From contig NZ_CYPW01000006.1 in NCBI RefSeq assembly GCF_001458175.1, positions 509,337 through 573,336 on the forward strand: a stretch of 64,000 nt of DNA, in the 5' to 3' direction. Each line of letters opens with the position of its first letter. The first letter of the stretch is position 1. Positions 44,723 to 54,216 of this stretch are shown here, one piece after another. Source of the stretch: Shimia marina. Lineage in GTDB: Bacteria; Pseudomonadota; Alphaproteobacteria; Rhodobacterales; Rhodobacteraceae. Below the pieces are notes generated by a model, which did no database searches, was not told the DNA's origin, and saw only the letters and a program-made list of their open reading frames with translations. The translations under genes and the position numbers were made by a program.

Positions 44723-46390
44723 TCAGCCGTCCTGGCGCTCATCCTGCTGTATCCGTTCGTGCGCCAATGGCTCATCCCAGTCTTCGTCTGATATCTTAAG
44801 CTCTGCTGTGTCGCTCTCATAATGGGGCGTCATGATCTGGACACCGTTTTCATTGAACACATCGGTGATGTTCTTATGCAGATCACTCAGCAGCAGTGGC
44901 AGATAAGACCCGCGTGTTGTGAAAGCATTGATCTGATAGTTCACCGCAAAATCCAGCAATCCGGTCACCAGCACAAAAGGTGCGGGAGTGTTTTTCAGGC
45001 CCTTGGTGCGCCGCGCCGCTTCCACCAGCATGGCCTCCACCTTTTTGCGGGGTTCCTCATAGCCAATGCCCACCGTGGTGTGCAAAAGCAGCCCCTTACC
45101 ATCAATTTTGCTGGAATAGTTGATCACTTCTGAGGACAGCAGCGTCGCATTCGGGATCGAGATCAGCTCGTTTTTGACCGACTTAAGGTAGGTCTCCATC
45201 AGCTTGATCTGCATCACATCGCCATAGTACTCCCCCACCCGAATGCGATCCCCGATGTTCATGGAGCGTTTGTAGAGCACAAACAGCCCGGCCAACACGT
45301 TTGAGATCACCGAGTTTGAACCCAGAGAGACCATCACACCCACAAGAATGGTCAGACCCTGAAAAGCGGCGGAATCTGATCCGGGAATATAGGGAAACCC
45401 AATCACAGCCGCCGTCAGGATCAGCGTGCCACGGATCAGATTATAGGTGGGCCAGATCCAGTGCCGCTCAAAGGATTTAAGCTCCACAACCCCCTGATCT
45501 ACACTTTCAAAAAAGAGATAGACCCCTTTGATCATCCAGCGGGTGATTGCGGCAATGATCGCCAGCGTGATCAGATTGGGCAGAAAACTGACAAACCCTT
45601 TCAACAGTCCCAGGATTGGCCCTGTCACATAGCGCAGCAAGAGCTCTGCCACAGGGCGCGTGTTTGGAAAGGAGTGCAGCACAAAAGACAGATAGTAGTA
45701 AAAGCCCGCAAACAGGGTCACATCCACCAGCAATCTGATCACAAACTTCGCAATATCAGACACGGCGCGGCTCTGAACAATGTCTTTGGTGGCTTCCTGA
45801 ATCACCCGTGTGCGCTGTTCCACGATACCGGCCACAAACTGGGGCACCCGTTTGCGCAGCCAAAGCAGCACAATACAATAGAGCGCAAAGATCCCACTCC
45901 ACAGAAGCGCCGTCAGAGTGCTGTGGGAAAATGCCTCATCCGTGCGGTTGGCCCGATACGCCAGAATGGCCGCCTTGATGGCTTCGGCATGCAACGTCGC
46001 CAGCACATCCACGTCCATCTTCTCAAAGACGGCATCCGCCTGAGTTGTGACAGATACCATGGTGTTGTCGGCAAAAATGGATTGCCCCAGCTCGCTGCGC
46101 TCAATGCGCATCACCACGTCTTTGGCTTCACTTCGCGTGGCAATATCGACAATCCGTTTGGCCACAAGCGCGGCCCGTTCCTCAGCCGGCAGCGCCGTGG
46201 AGCCCCGCACCGCAAACAGCGGCTCCCCATCCACTTCGATGGTCTGCACAAAGATCTCTTCATCAAGTGTCTTTGGCGTGTCTTCGGCTGGAAGCGGCTC
46301 CTGCTCCTGCGCCCAGGCCGTTATCACGAACAGCAGCACACAGGCTGCCGTCGACATCCCCTTGATGACCCAAGTGGTGATCGTCCCCAT
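44723..46390 (-). CDS. MscS-family mechanosensitive ion channel with periplasmic N-terminal domain
   Basis: About 555 residues from ATG 46390, which has GGGAGGG 8 bases upstream; a longer frame to 46495 is rejected. A signal-like segment (STAACVLLFVITAWAQE) leads a periplasmic domain of about 130 residues, then about five membrane helices. The pore-lining region contains GLTILVGVMVSLGSNSVISNVLAGLFVLYKRSMNIGDRIRVG, followed by the cytoplasmic beta domain (LSSEVINYSSK). Opens under membrane tension to relieve hypo-osmotic shock. Confidence 0.88.
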   Translation of the reverse strand: MGTITTWVIKGMSTAACVLLFVITAWAQEQEPLPAEDTPKTLDEEIFVQTIEVDGEPLFAVRGSTALPAEERAALVAKRIVDIATRSEAKDVVMRIERSELGQSIFADNTMVSVTTQADAVFEKMDVDVLATLHAEAIKAAILAYRANRTDEAFSHSTLTALLWSGIFALYCIVLLWLRKRVPQFVAGIVEQRTRVIQEATKDIVQSRAVSDIAKFVIRLLVDVTLFAGFYYYLSFVLHSFPNTRPVAELLLRYVTGPILGLLKGFVSFLPNLITLAIIAAITRWMIKGVYLFFESVDQGVVELKSFERHWIWPTYNLIRGTLILTAAVIGFPYIPGSDSAAFQGLTILVGVMVSLGSNSVISNVLAGLFVLYKRSMNIGDRIRVGEYYGDVMQIKLMETYLKSVKNELISIPNATLLSSEVINYSSKIDGKGLLLHTTVGIGYEEPRKKVEAMLVEAARRTKGLKNTPAPFVLVTGLLDFAVNYQINAFTTRGSYLPLLLSDLHKNITDVFNENGVQIMTPHYESDTAELKISDEDWDEPLAHERIQQDERQDG

Positions 46391-46516
46391 CCCAGCAGCC
46401 CTCCCCGGCGTCTTTGGAAGTCGCGTCTTATTGTGTCTTTTGAAAAGCCTAGTCGCGCGATGACCCATTCTCAAAGAGATTTCTGGAGGATCCACTCAGA
46501 TCGCTGACCAGCGCAT

Positions 46517-46546
46517 AAAAAAGCCCCGCCCAAAAGGGCGAGGCCA
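46517..46546 (-). terminator. Terminator of argG
   Basis: 9-bp stem with one mismatch (46523-46531 with 46536-46544), AAAA loop on +, and six T on the - strand, 22 bp beyond the argG stop. Confidence 0.85.
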
Positions 46547-46568
46547 AATCTCTCAGATCAGAGCAGGA

Positions 46569-47795
46569 TCAGCTGTCAGTGCGTTTGTTGCGCATCGCGA
46601 TCAGCTTCAGACGCAGCGCCTGCAGCTGGATGAAGCCTGCGGCGTCTTTCTGATCATAGGCACCCGCATCATCTTCAAAGGTCACATGTTCCTCGGAATA
46701 GAGCGAATACTCAGACCAGCGGCCCACGGTGGTGGCGCTGCCTTTATAGAGTTTCACGCGCACGGTGCCGGTGACATGCTCTTGGCTCTTGTCGATCGCC
46801 GCCTGCAGCATTTCCCGCTCTGGGCTGTACCAGAAACCGTTGTAGATCAGCTCTGCATATTTCGGCATCAGCTCATCTTTCAGGTGCATTGCGCCCCGAT
46901 CCATGGTGATGGATTCAATGCCACGATGCGCCTCAAGCAGCACAGTGCCGCCCGGCGTTTCATAGATGCCGCGGGATTTCATGCCCACAAACCGGCCTTC
47001 CACGAGGTCCAGACGGCCAATGCCGTGTTTGCCGCCATATTCGTTCAGCTTGGTCAGGATGGTGGCCGGGCTCATCGCCTCGCCATTGATGCTGACCGCG
47101 TCGCCTTTTTCAAAGCCGATCTCGATGAACTCAGGCTCATTGGGCGCGTCTTCAGGATGCACGGTGCGCTGATAGACGTAATCCGGTGCCGCCACGGCTG
47201 GATCTTCCAGCACTTTGCCCTCAGAGGAGGTGTGCAGCAGATTGGCATCCACAGAGAAAGGCGCCTCGCCACGTTTGTCTTTGGCAATCGGGATTTGATG
47301 CTGCTCGGCAAAGTCGATCAGCTTGGTGCGGGAGCTCAGATCCCACTCACGCCAAGGCGCGATCACTTTGATGTCCGGGTTCAGCGCATAGGCCGCCAGC
47401 TCAAAGCGCACCTGATCGTTGCCTTTGCCGGTGGCCCCGTGGGCAACAGCATCGGCACCGGTCGCTTCTGCGATCTCAATCAGACGTTTGGAGATCAGCG
47501 GACGCGCAATCGAGGTGCCCAGCAGGTAGAGACCTTCATAGACCGCATTGGCGCGGAACATCGGGAACACAAAGTCGCGCACAAACTCTTCTCGGACATC
47601 TTCAATATAGATGTTCTCAGGTTTGATGCCCAGCAGCTCTGCCTTCTTGCGGGCGGGTTCAAGCTCTTCGCCCTGACCCAGATCCGCGGTGAAGGTCACC
47701 ACCTCACAGCCATATTCGGTTTGCAGCCATTTCAGGATGATCGAGGTATCCAGGCCACCGGAATAGGCCAGCACAACTTTCTTCGGAGCCGACAT
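46569..47795 (-). CDS. argG: Argininosuccinate synthase
   Basis: 408 residues. PP-loop ATP motif [17 protein letters not shown] at 8-24, followed by [30 protein letters not shown], and [24 protein letters not shown]. Joins citrulline and aspartate in arginine synthesis. Single gene with its own terminator, divergent from the membrane-protein pair. Confidence 0.97.
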   Translation of the reverse strand: MSAPKKVVLAYSGGLDTSIILKWLQTEYGCEVVTFTADLGQGEELEPARKKAELLGIKPENIYIEDVREEFVRDFVFPMFRANAVYEGLYLLGTSIARPLISKRLIEIAEATGADAVAHGATGKGNDQVRFELAAYALNPDIKVIAPWREWDLSSRTKLIDFAEQHQIPIAKDKRGEAPFSVDANLLHTSSEGKVLEDPAVAAPDYVYQRTVHPEDAPNEPEFIEIGFEKGDAVSINGEAMSPATILTKLNEYGGKHGIGRLDLVEGRFVGMKSRGIYETPGGTVLLEAHRGIESITMDRGAMHLKDELMPKYAELIYNGFWYSPEREMLQAAIDKSQEHVTGTVRVKLYKGSATTVGRWSEYSLYSEEHVTFEDDAGAYDQKDAAGFIQLQALRLKLIAMRNKRTDS

Positions 47796-47945
47796 GTCTT
47801 TTCCCTTCGTCCATATAACGCTCGCGCGATAGCGGGTTTTGTCCTCCGGGGCAAGGTGACGGGGGGCCTAGGCTTGCTTTTGTTGGGGGCGATCTGTCAG
47901 AAGAGGGTGAAATTGAGGAAAAATACTATCTTTAAGAGGTACTGA

Positions 47946-48686
47946 ATGCAGGGGTGGAAGCTGTTCAAACACGCGCTGCGCATGGTCACGGGCAATTGGA
48001 GGGAGGCGTTAAAGATCTTTCTCTTGCCTAGCGTGGCAACAATGGCATTCACGGCTGTTTTCATCTTCATTTTGGCTTTTTTGCAAGAGAGCGGATTTGG
48101 AAGTGTTCTTGTCACAATGGTTGGGCTGGTGGGCTTTTTCCTTTTTTTGTGCGTGCTGTTTTGGCCGCTGGTCAACTGGCACAGATTCGTGTTGCTGGAG
48201 GAGTTGCCACGCAGCTGGGTGCCAACCTTTCATGAACAACGCGTCCTGTCGTATTTGGGCAATGTTGTGATTTTGTGGTTGCTGACCCTGGTTGTAATGA
48301 TCCCTCTGGCATTGATCATTTTCCTGTCTTTTTCAGCCGGTTTCGGAAAAGAAGTTTTTTGGGGGTTAACCCCACTGTATTGTTTCCTTGCCGTGCTCTG
48401 GTTGAGTGTATCTATCATCCTTCCGGCGGCCGCAGTGGGTAAGCCATTGAGAATACGTGAAGCTCTCGCTGCGACCAATGGCGCAGGATGGACGCTTTTT
48501 CTATTGTTGATATTGGTTGGAATATTGCAGATTTTTCTGGAGTTTATTGGTCAAATCATTTCGGTTTTACCTGACTATGTTGAGATGCCGGTCCTAGCTG
48601 TGGGAGTGGCATTTTGGGGTTTGCTGAATGTCAGCATCCTGACCACACTCTACGGCCACTATGTCGAAGGCCGTTCCCTCGACTGA
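47946..48686 (+). CDS. Unknown six-helix membrane protein, first of a tandem pair
   Basis: 246 residues, about six membrane helices (near 25-48, 55-78, 103-128, 137-163, 181-205, 215-238). No known domain recognised. It shares with the next gene an amphipathic N-terminus GWKLFKHALRM-GNWRE, a loop WHRFVLLEE-P-W-P, a central LPAAA-G-P segment with EA-AT-G after it, and a C-terminus LLN-SILTTL-GH-VEGRS-D. The gene is more AT-rich than its neighbours. RBS AAGAGG lies 7 bases upstream of the ATG. Confidence 0.7.
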   Translation: MQGWKLFKHALRMVTGNWREALKIFLLPSVATMAFTAVFIFILAFLQESGFGSVLVTMVGLVGFFLFLCVLFWPLVNWHRFVLLEELPRSWVPTFHEQRVLSYLGNVVILWLLTLVVMIPLALIIFLSFSAGFGKEVFWGLTPLYCFLAVLWLSVSIILPAAAVGKPLRIREALAATNGAGWTLFLLLILVGILQIFLEFIGQIISVLPDYVEMPVLAVGVAFWGLLNVSILTTLYGHYVEGRSLD

Positions 48687-48793
48687 TGTCGTAAAACCAT
48701 TTTTTTGTATGGGCTTACCTGACTTGTTCTGGCCTGCGTAAATCTGCCACAAGGGCGATAATTTACAATAACACACATCCCAAAGAGGTCTTT

Positions 48794-49534
48794 ATGCTGG
48801 GTTGGAAACTTTTCAAACATGCGCTGCGCATGATTTTTGGCAACTGGCGCGAAGTTCTGCGCATCTTTCTGGTGCCAACCATAGTCGGCATTCTGGGCAT
48901 CGTTGCGTTTATCGCAGTCTTTGCAGATCGGCTCGAAGCCTCAGGTCCCGTTGGTTCCGGTATCGGTCTGGCCATCTTTTCCGTGATGATCTTCTACGCG
49001 ATCGTTGCAACATGGAGCATTGTGGCCTGGCACCGGTTTGTCCTTCTGGAGGAGATACCGCAGGGCTGGATCCCCCCTTTCAACATAGGGCGGATCTTTT
49101 CTTACTGGTGGCAAATGCTGAAGATTACGCTTTTGGCTATCGTTGTGGGCTTACCGGTTGGTGTTCTTCTGGTGTCTTTTGTAGAGGTCAGCCTGCCCAT
49201 TGCCATTCTGATCGGTCTACCGGTCTATTTTCTTCTCATTGTGAGCTACATGCGCCTGTCCATTCTGCTGCCTGCTGCTGCCATCGGCGCACCGATTTCC
49301 ATTGGACAGGCCTTTGAGGCGACAAAAGGCTTTGGTGGCAGTTTCCTGCTGCTTCTGCTGTCTTTGATTGGGTTCCAGATCCTGCTTCAGCTTCCCGTCT
49401 CTTTGACGACCCTTCTGTTTGCTCCGCTATCTGCGATCTTCTCAGTTGTCGCAGCTGTGTTGGCCACTCTGCTCAATATCAGCGTGCTGACTACCTTGCA
49501 TGGCCACTTCATCGAAGGCCGCTCTGTCGACTGA
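48794..49534 (+). CDS. Unknown six-helix membrane protein, second of a tandem pair
   Basis: 246 residues, identical in length to its neighbour upstream and clearly homologous along the whole chain (GWKLFKHALRMIFGNWREVLRIFLVP, WHRFVLLEEIPQGWIPPF, LPAAAIGAPISIGQAFEATKGFG, LLNISVLTTLHGHFIEGRSVD). The two are separated by 107 bp with a GATAAT-containing AT-rich stretch, so each may have its own promoter. Function unknown; the RSLD/RSVD terminus and the WHRFVLLEE loop are the best conserved features. Confidence 0.7.
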   Translation: MLGWKLFKHALRMIFGNWREVLRIFLVPTIVGILGIVAFIAVFADRLEASGPVGSGIGLAIFSVMIFYAIVATWSIVAWHRFVLLEEIPQGWIPPFNIGRIFSYWWQMLKITLLAIVVGLPVGVLLVSFVEVSLPIAILIGLPVYFLLIVSYMRLSILLPAAAIGAPISIGQAFEATKGFGGSFLLLLLSLIGFQILLQLPVSLTTLLFAPLSAIFSVVAAVLATLLNISVLTTLHGHFIEGRSVD

Positions 49535-49585
49535 TCCGGGCAACCGCCCCTTGCCAAAAGCGGCGGCTTGGGCCACTGAGGGCAC

Positions 49586-50824
49586 ATGAGCGAATTTCGT
49601 AAATGTGCCCGCACTGCCGAAGCCGCCATGCGCAGCGTTTTTCCCGCCACGCCTCTGCAGCTGAATGCCCACCTCTCTGCCCGCTTTGGTGCCGACATCT
49701 GGCTCAAGCGCGAAGACCTGACGCCTGTGCGCTCCTACAAGCTGCGCGGTGCCTTCAATGCCATGCGCAAATGCCGCGCCACCGATCCAGATCAACGGAT
49801 TTTTGTCTGCGCCAGCGCCGGCAATCACGCACAGGGCGTGGCCTTTATGTGCAAGCACTTTGATGTGCAGGGGGTGATCTTCATGCCGGTCACCACGCCG
49901 CAGCAGAAGATTTTCAAGACACAGGTCTTTGGTGGTGAGAACGTCGAAATCCGCCTTGTTGGAGACTATTTTGACGACACGCTGGCCGCCGCGCAGAGCT
50001 ATTGTGCCGAGGCAGGCGCCGCCTTCCTGTCCCCCTTTGACGATGAGGATGTGATCGAAGGTCAGGCGTCTGTTGCGGTGGAAATCGAAGCCCAGCTGGG
50101 CCGCGCGCCCGACCACATCATCCTCCCCGTAGGCGGCGGTGGGCTCTCCTCCGGCATCTACAGTTATTTTGGCGCGACGACGGATTACACCTTGGTGGAA
50201 CCTGAAGGCGGTATGAGCCTCGCCGCGGCGCTGGATGCCACGCATCCGGTCACGCTGGCCCATGTCGACAGCTTTGTGGATGGCGCTGCAGTGGCGCGCA
50301 TTGGCGACAAGACCTTCGCCCGCCTTGCGACCATGGACCCTGCGCATGTGCTCGCCGCCCCCGAGGATCGTATCTGTGCCACCATGTTGGAAATGCTCAA
50401 TGTGGAGGGCATCGTTCTGGAACCCGCAGGCGCGCTGGCGGTGGACGTGCTCACCGATGTGGCGGATCAGATCAGGGGCAAAACCGTGGTCTGCGTGACC
50501 TCCGGCGGCAACTTTGATTTTGAACGCCTGCCAGAGGTGAAAGAACGCGCACAGCGCTATTCCGGTGTGAAGAAATACTTCATCCTGCGCATGCCACAAC
50601 GCCCCGGCGCGCTGCGCGATTTTCTGGAAACGCTTGGTCCCGAAGATGACATCGCCCGCTTTGAGTATCTCAAGAAATCCGCCCGCAACTTCGGGTCGGT
50701 GCTGATTGGGATCGAGACCTCAAAACCTGAGAACTTCGAAGCGCTTTTTGAACGTATCGCCGCTGCGGGGATGACGTTCACCGACATCACCAATGATGAA
50801 ACGCTCGGGCAGTTTGTTTTGTAG
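49586..50824 (+). CDS. ilvA: Threonine ammonia-lyase (biosynthetic, short form)
   Basis: 412 residues. PLP lysine is Lys52 in RSYKLRGAFNAM; SAGNHAQGVA and the glycine-rich phosphate loop VGGGGLSSGIYSYF follow. The C-terminal part (about 325-412) has one ACT-like regulatory domain (RMPQRPGALRDFLETLGPEDDI). Converts threonine to 2-oxobutanoate for isoleucine. Length and single ACT domain match the shorter IlvA type. Confidence 0.94.
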   Translation: MSEFRKCARTAEAAMRSVFPATPLQLNAHLSARFGADIWLKREDLTPVRSYKLRGAFNAMRKCRATDPDQRIFVCASAGNHAQGVAFMCKHFDVQGVIFMPVTTPQQKIFKTQVFGGENVEIRLVGDYFDDTLAAAQSYCAEAGAAFLSPFDDEDVIEGQASVAVEIEAQLGRAPDHIILPVGGGGLSSGIYSYFGATTDYTLVEPEGGMSLAAALDATHPVTLAHVDSFVDGAAVARIGDKTFARLATMDPAHVLAAPEDRICATMLEMLNVEGIVLEPAGALAVDVLTDVADQIRGKTVVCVTSGGNFDFERLPEVKERAQRYSGVKKYFILRMPQRPGALRDFLETLGPEDDIARFEYLKKSARNFGSVLIGIETSKPENFEALFERIAAAGMTFTDITNDETLGQFVL

Positions 50825-50918
50825 GCCTCTGCCTTCGGGCGATCCTATGCGTATTGCAAAACACCACGCAGGCCCAAGGTCATGCATGGCGACAAAAGAC
50901 TGGCAGGGATGAGTGCTG

Positions 50919-51242
50919 TCAGGCAGCTGCGAGCTTCTGTGCAAACACGTCCTTGCTTTCGGCAAAGGCATCCAGAATCGCATCCACATCGACGGTGTCG
51001 GCCTTACCTGCCGCCGCCGCCGCTTCGCCGGCCTGGCACAATTGCGAAAACGCACGGAATCCGAGGTTGAGCGCACCGCCCTTCAGAAAGTGCAGATCCG
51101 CTTCCAGATCCTCCATTTTGGGACCATCGCGCAGGCGATCAATCACTTCTTCTACCTCGTCCAAGAAGAGGTCGACGACTTCCCCGAAGTCTTCAGAGCC
51201 AATTTCTTCACGCAGCTCGTCTACTCTATCCCAGTCAATCAT
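50919..51242 (-). CDS. Stand-alone Hpt phosphotransfer protein
   Basis: 107 residues from ATG 51242, preceded by GAGGAAG. A four-helix Hpt domain with the phosphorylatable His51 in DLHFLKGGALNLGF and an alanine-rich C-terminal helix. No kinase is encoded nearby. It is divergent from the receiver-phosphatase gene, 145 bp apart, and probably works with it in a phosphorelay. Partner kinase unknown. Confidence 0.85.
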   Translation of the reverse strand: MIDWDRVDELREEIGSEDFGEVVDLFLDEVEEVIDRLRDGPKMEDLEADLHFLKGGALNLGFRAFSQLCQAGEAAAAAGKADTVDVDAILDAFAESKDVFAQKLAAA

Positions 51243-51387
51243 GGGTACTTCCTCACTATTCCGCGGCCCACATTGGCAAAAAAGTGTTAACAAATCCTAT
51301 CTGATAGAATTTGAACTATCTCATTTTTACTTTTGACGGCATGTTAAGTAGCAAGATTGTAGGTATCTGTGTCAATAAGTGAAAACC

Positions 51388-52674
51388 ATGTGTAAAGGCT
51401 CCGAAGTTTTGTCTTCCACGTCTGTTCAATCCGCTGAAACTGGCGCCCCTGAAGCCGGGGTGATCAAACGTGTGCTTCTCGTGGATGACAGCCGCGTACA
51501 GCGGCGCATTCTCAGCCTGTCTCTCAAACGCGACGGCTATGATGTGATCGAAGCCGCCTCAGGGCAGGAAGCCTTGGATATCTGTCGCGAAGATCCGCCG
51601 GATCTGATCCTGTCTGACTGGATGATGCCCGGCATGTCCGGTCTTGAGTTCTGCCGTGCGTTCCGCGAGTTGAAGACCGAAGCCTACGGCTATTTCATCC
51701 TCCTCACGTCCAAGAGTGAAAAGACGGAAGTGGCACAGGGCTTTGATGCCGGTGCCGATGACTTCCTGACCAAGCCGGTCAACGGCTATGAGCTGCGCGC
51801 CCGGATTTCCGCCGCCGAGCGTATTCTGCGCATGCAGCGGGAGCTGACCGACAAGAACAAGATGATTTCTGAAACGCTCGATGAGCTTCAGCGTCTGTAT
51901 GATTCGCTTGATAATGACCTGCTTGCCGCCAAAAAGCTGCAGCAGTCTCTTGTGCCTGAGCGGTTCCGCACTTTCGATCACGCAGCGGTCTCTTTGCTGC
52001 TGCAATCCTCCGGCCATGTCGGCGGCGATCTGGTGGGCCATTACAAAATTTCAGAAACCCGGATTGGGCTCTATGCCATCGACGTTTCTGGACACGGAAT
52101 CAGCTCTGCTCTGATCACTGCGCGTCTGGCGGGCTATCTGTCCGGCAGCTCTCCGGAAAACAATATTGCCATTCAGGTGCTGCCCGATGGCACCCACACC
52201 CACCATCCCCCGGAACAGGTGGTGGCGCGTCTTAATGAAATCATCCTCGATGAGATGGAGACCGAACATTATTTCACCATGCTGCTTGCGGATGTGAATC
52301 TGCAAACCGGTGAGGTCATCCTCTGTCAGGCCGGGCACCCGCATCCTGTGGTGCAGCGTGCTGATGGCACCATCGAACAGGACGGTCCGGGCGGTCTTCC
52401 GGTGGGGCTCATTCCGGGGGGCGAGTTTGCGCAGTTTACGCTGAAGCTCAATCCCGGTGATCGTCTGTTCCTGCTTTCTGACGGGGTCACCGAATGCCCG
52501 GATATGGGCACCGGCATGTTGGGGGAAACCGGCTTGGAAACCCTGTTGAAAGGGCTCTATCAGCACGATCTGGAAAGCACGCTACAGGCGATGGTCTGGA
52601 AACTGGATGAATTTTCCGGCGGCAAAGGATTCCCAGATGACGTGTCTGGTATCCTGATGGAATACAAAGATTAA
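51388..52674 (+). CDS. Receiver-PP2C (SpoIIE-like) serine phosphatase response regulator
   Basis: 428 residues from ATG 51388; a GTG three codons upstream is also possible. The receiver domain has VLLVDDSRVQ and phospho-Asp77 in LILSDWMMPGMSGLEF, Lys in FLTKPV. A coiled coil (about 150-185: LRMQRELTDKNKMISETLDELQRLYD region) joins it to a PP2C-type phosphatase with GGDLVGHYKIS, YAIDVSGHGISSALITARLAGYL and LLSDGVTECPD. RsbU-like domain order suggests control of a partner-switch (anti-sigma/anti-anti-sigma), but no such partner lies here. Confidence 0.88.
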   Translation: MCKGSEVLSSTSVQSAETGAPEAGVIKRVLLVDDSRVQRRILSLSLKRDGYDVIEAASGQEALDICREDPPDLILSDWMMPGMSGLEFCRAFRELKTEAYGYFILLTSKSEKTEVAQGFDAGADDFLTKPVNGYELRARISAAERILRMQRELTDKNKMISETLDELQRLYDSLDNDLLAAKKLQQSLVPERFRTFDHAAVSLLLQSSGHVGGDLVGHYKISETRIGLYAIDVSGHGISSALITARLAGYLSGSSPENNIAIQVLPDGTHTHHPPEQVVARLNEIILDEMETEHYFTMLLADVNLQTGEVILCQAGHPHPVVQRADGTIEQDGPGGLPVGLIPGGEFAQFTLKLNPGDRLFLLSDGVTECPDMGTGMLGETGLETLLKGLYQHDLESTLQAMVWKLDEFSGGKGFPDDVSGILMEYKD

Positions 52675-52695
52675 ATCGCTTTTCGCTGCGTGGAC

Positions 52696-53133
52696 TTAAC
52701 GTAGGAAACGGGCGGCAAAATGGCGATCCCCGGCATTGCCCAGCTGCGCCACCGCCATCTCAACATCCATCCAGACCGCTTTATGCCCCGGCTCGCTGGG
52801 TGGGCCAATGCGTAGCGTTGGTGTGGCCAGATAAATGGCACAGAGCTTTTCTGCCCAAAGGTCATAGTCCGGCATATAGGTAAACCGGCGAAAGGCACCC
52901 AGTCGGCGCGGCTTTGAAATCCGGTATCCGGTCTCCTCAAACACCTCCCGCATCAGGGCAACCACCGGGCTTTCCCCCGGATCAATGCCTCCACCGGGAA
53001 GTTGGAATTCCGGGGTTGGTGCAGCCTGATGGGTCACCAGCATCTGATCACCGCGCAGCAAAATCGCATAGGCCCCGGCCCGCAGCTTATAGCGCTTGTT
53101 TCTCTCCGGCGGCGTGCCGAAACGTGGTATCAT
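52696..53133 (-). CDS. Nudix hydrolase
   Basis: 145 residues with a complete Nudix box GGGIDPGESPVVALMREVFEETGY (positions of the G, E, REVFEE and G conserved). The N-terminus is basic (PPERNKRYKLRAGAYAILLRG). Substrate unknown. Divergent from hslO with only 78 bp between them, where both must have promoters. Confidence 0.88.
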   Translation of the reverse strand: MIPRFGTPPERNKRYKLRAGAYAILLRGDQMLVTHQAAPTPEFQLPGGGIDPGESPVVALMREVFEETGYRISKPRRLGAFRRFTYMPDYDLWAEKLCAIYLATPTLRIGPPSEPGHKAVWMDVEMAVAQLGNAGDRHFAARFLR

Positions 53134-53211
53134 ATGTGAAACCCCTTTTTGTCGCCCTTGCTGGCCCTATATAGTCGCGGTATGGCAAGGGAAGGCCGAT
53201 AAGGAAACCCC

Positions 53212-54216
53212 ATGAAAGCTGAAAGCAAAATTGCCTGGGACGACACAGTGCTGCCGTTCCAGCTGGACAAATCTGATATTCGCGGGCGCGTGGCCCGTCT
53301 TGATGGCGTGCTCTCCGGCGTCCTCAAACAGCATGCCTACCCGGAAAAGGTCGAGGCACTGGTCGCAGAAATGGCCCTTCTGACCGCGCTGATCGGGCAA
53401 ACCATCAGCCTGCGCTGGAAGCTGTCGCTTCAGGTGCAGACCAACGGGCCTGTGCGCATGATCGCCACCGATTACTATGCGCCGCAGAATGAGGGTGAGA
53501 TCGCCCGCATCCGCGCCTATGCAAGCTTTGACGAAGAGCGCCTGACCGAGGGCACCCCCTTTGAGCAGCTTGGCAATGGCTATTTTGCGCTGCTGATCGA
53601 CCAAGGTGATGGCATGAAACCCTATCAGGGCATCTCCGGTCTTGTGGGTGGGTCACTTCAGGCCTCCGCTGAGGCTTATTTTGCGCAATCTGAACAGCTG
53701 GCGACGCGCTTTTCGCTGAAGTTTGGCAAGTCGATTGAGCCCGGCGTTGGTGAACATTGGCGCGCCGGCGGCATCATGTTGCAACATATGCCCAAGGCCA
53801 GCCCTGAGATCTCTGGGGAAGGGGGCAGCGGCGAAAGCGGCTATCTTCTGGCCAAAGATGTGGTCAATGAAGATGACGCAGAGAACTGGAATCGCGCCAA
53901 CATCCTGCTCGACACGGTCGAAGATCTGGAAATGATTGGGCCCTCCGTGCCGCCAACCGATCTTCTGGTGCGCCTGTTCCACGAGGAAGAGCCGCGTGTC
54001 TATGATGCGCAGTCGGTGAAATTTGGTTGCACCTGCTCAGAGGAACGTGTGCGCCAGTCGCTCTCGATCTACTCGGCGCGCGACATTGAGAAAATGACCA
54101 CGCCAGAGGGCCGCGTCACCGCCGATTGTCAGTTCTGTGGTGCCCATTACGATATGGATCCAACCACGGTTGGCATGCCGCCCAAAGATCGCAGCTCAGA
54201 TGCCGCAGGCGTCTGA
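53212..54216 (+). CDS. hslO: Redox-regulated chaperone Hsp33
   Basis: 334 residues, slightly longer than the enterobacterial form. The redox zinc site is FGCTCSEERV (about Cys273 and Cys275) and CQFCGAHY (about Cys306 and Cys309). Other motifs are GPVRMIATDY and ISGLVGGSLQASAEAYFAQSEQL. Activated by disulfide formation under oxidative plus heat stress. Overlaps the next gene by 17 nt. Confidence 0.95.
   Translation: MKAESKIAWDDTVLPFQLDKSDIRGRVARLDGVLSGVLKQHAYPEKVEALVAEMALLTALIGQTISLRWKLSLQVQTNGPVRMIATDYYAPQNEGEIARIRAYASFDEERLTEGTPFEQLGNGYFALLIDQGDGMKPYQGISGLVGGSLQASAEAYFAQSEQLATRFSLKFGKSIEPGVGEHWRAGGIMLQHMPKASPEISGEGGSGESGYLLAKDVVNEDDAENWNRANILLDTVEDLEMIGPSVPPTDLLVRLFHEEEPRVYDAQSVKFGCTCSEERVRQSLSIYSARDIEKMTTPEGRVTADCQFCGAHYDMDPTTVGMPPKDRSSDAAGV

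Noticed and set aside
45461-46507. 348-codon open frame on + strand opposite the MscS gene
   Set aside because: Antisense of a well supported mechanosensitive channel; His/Gln-rich with no domain.
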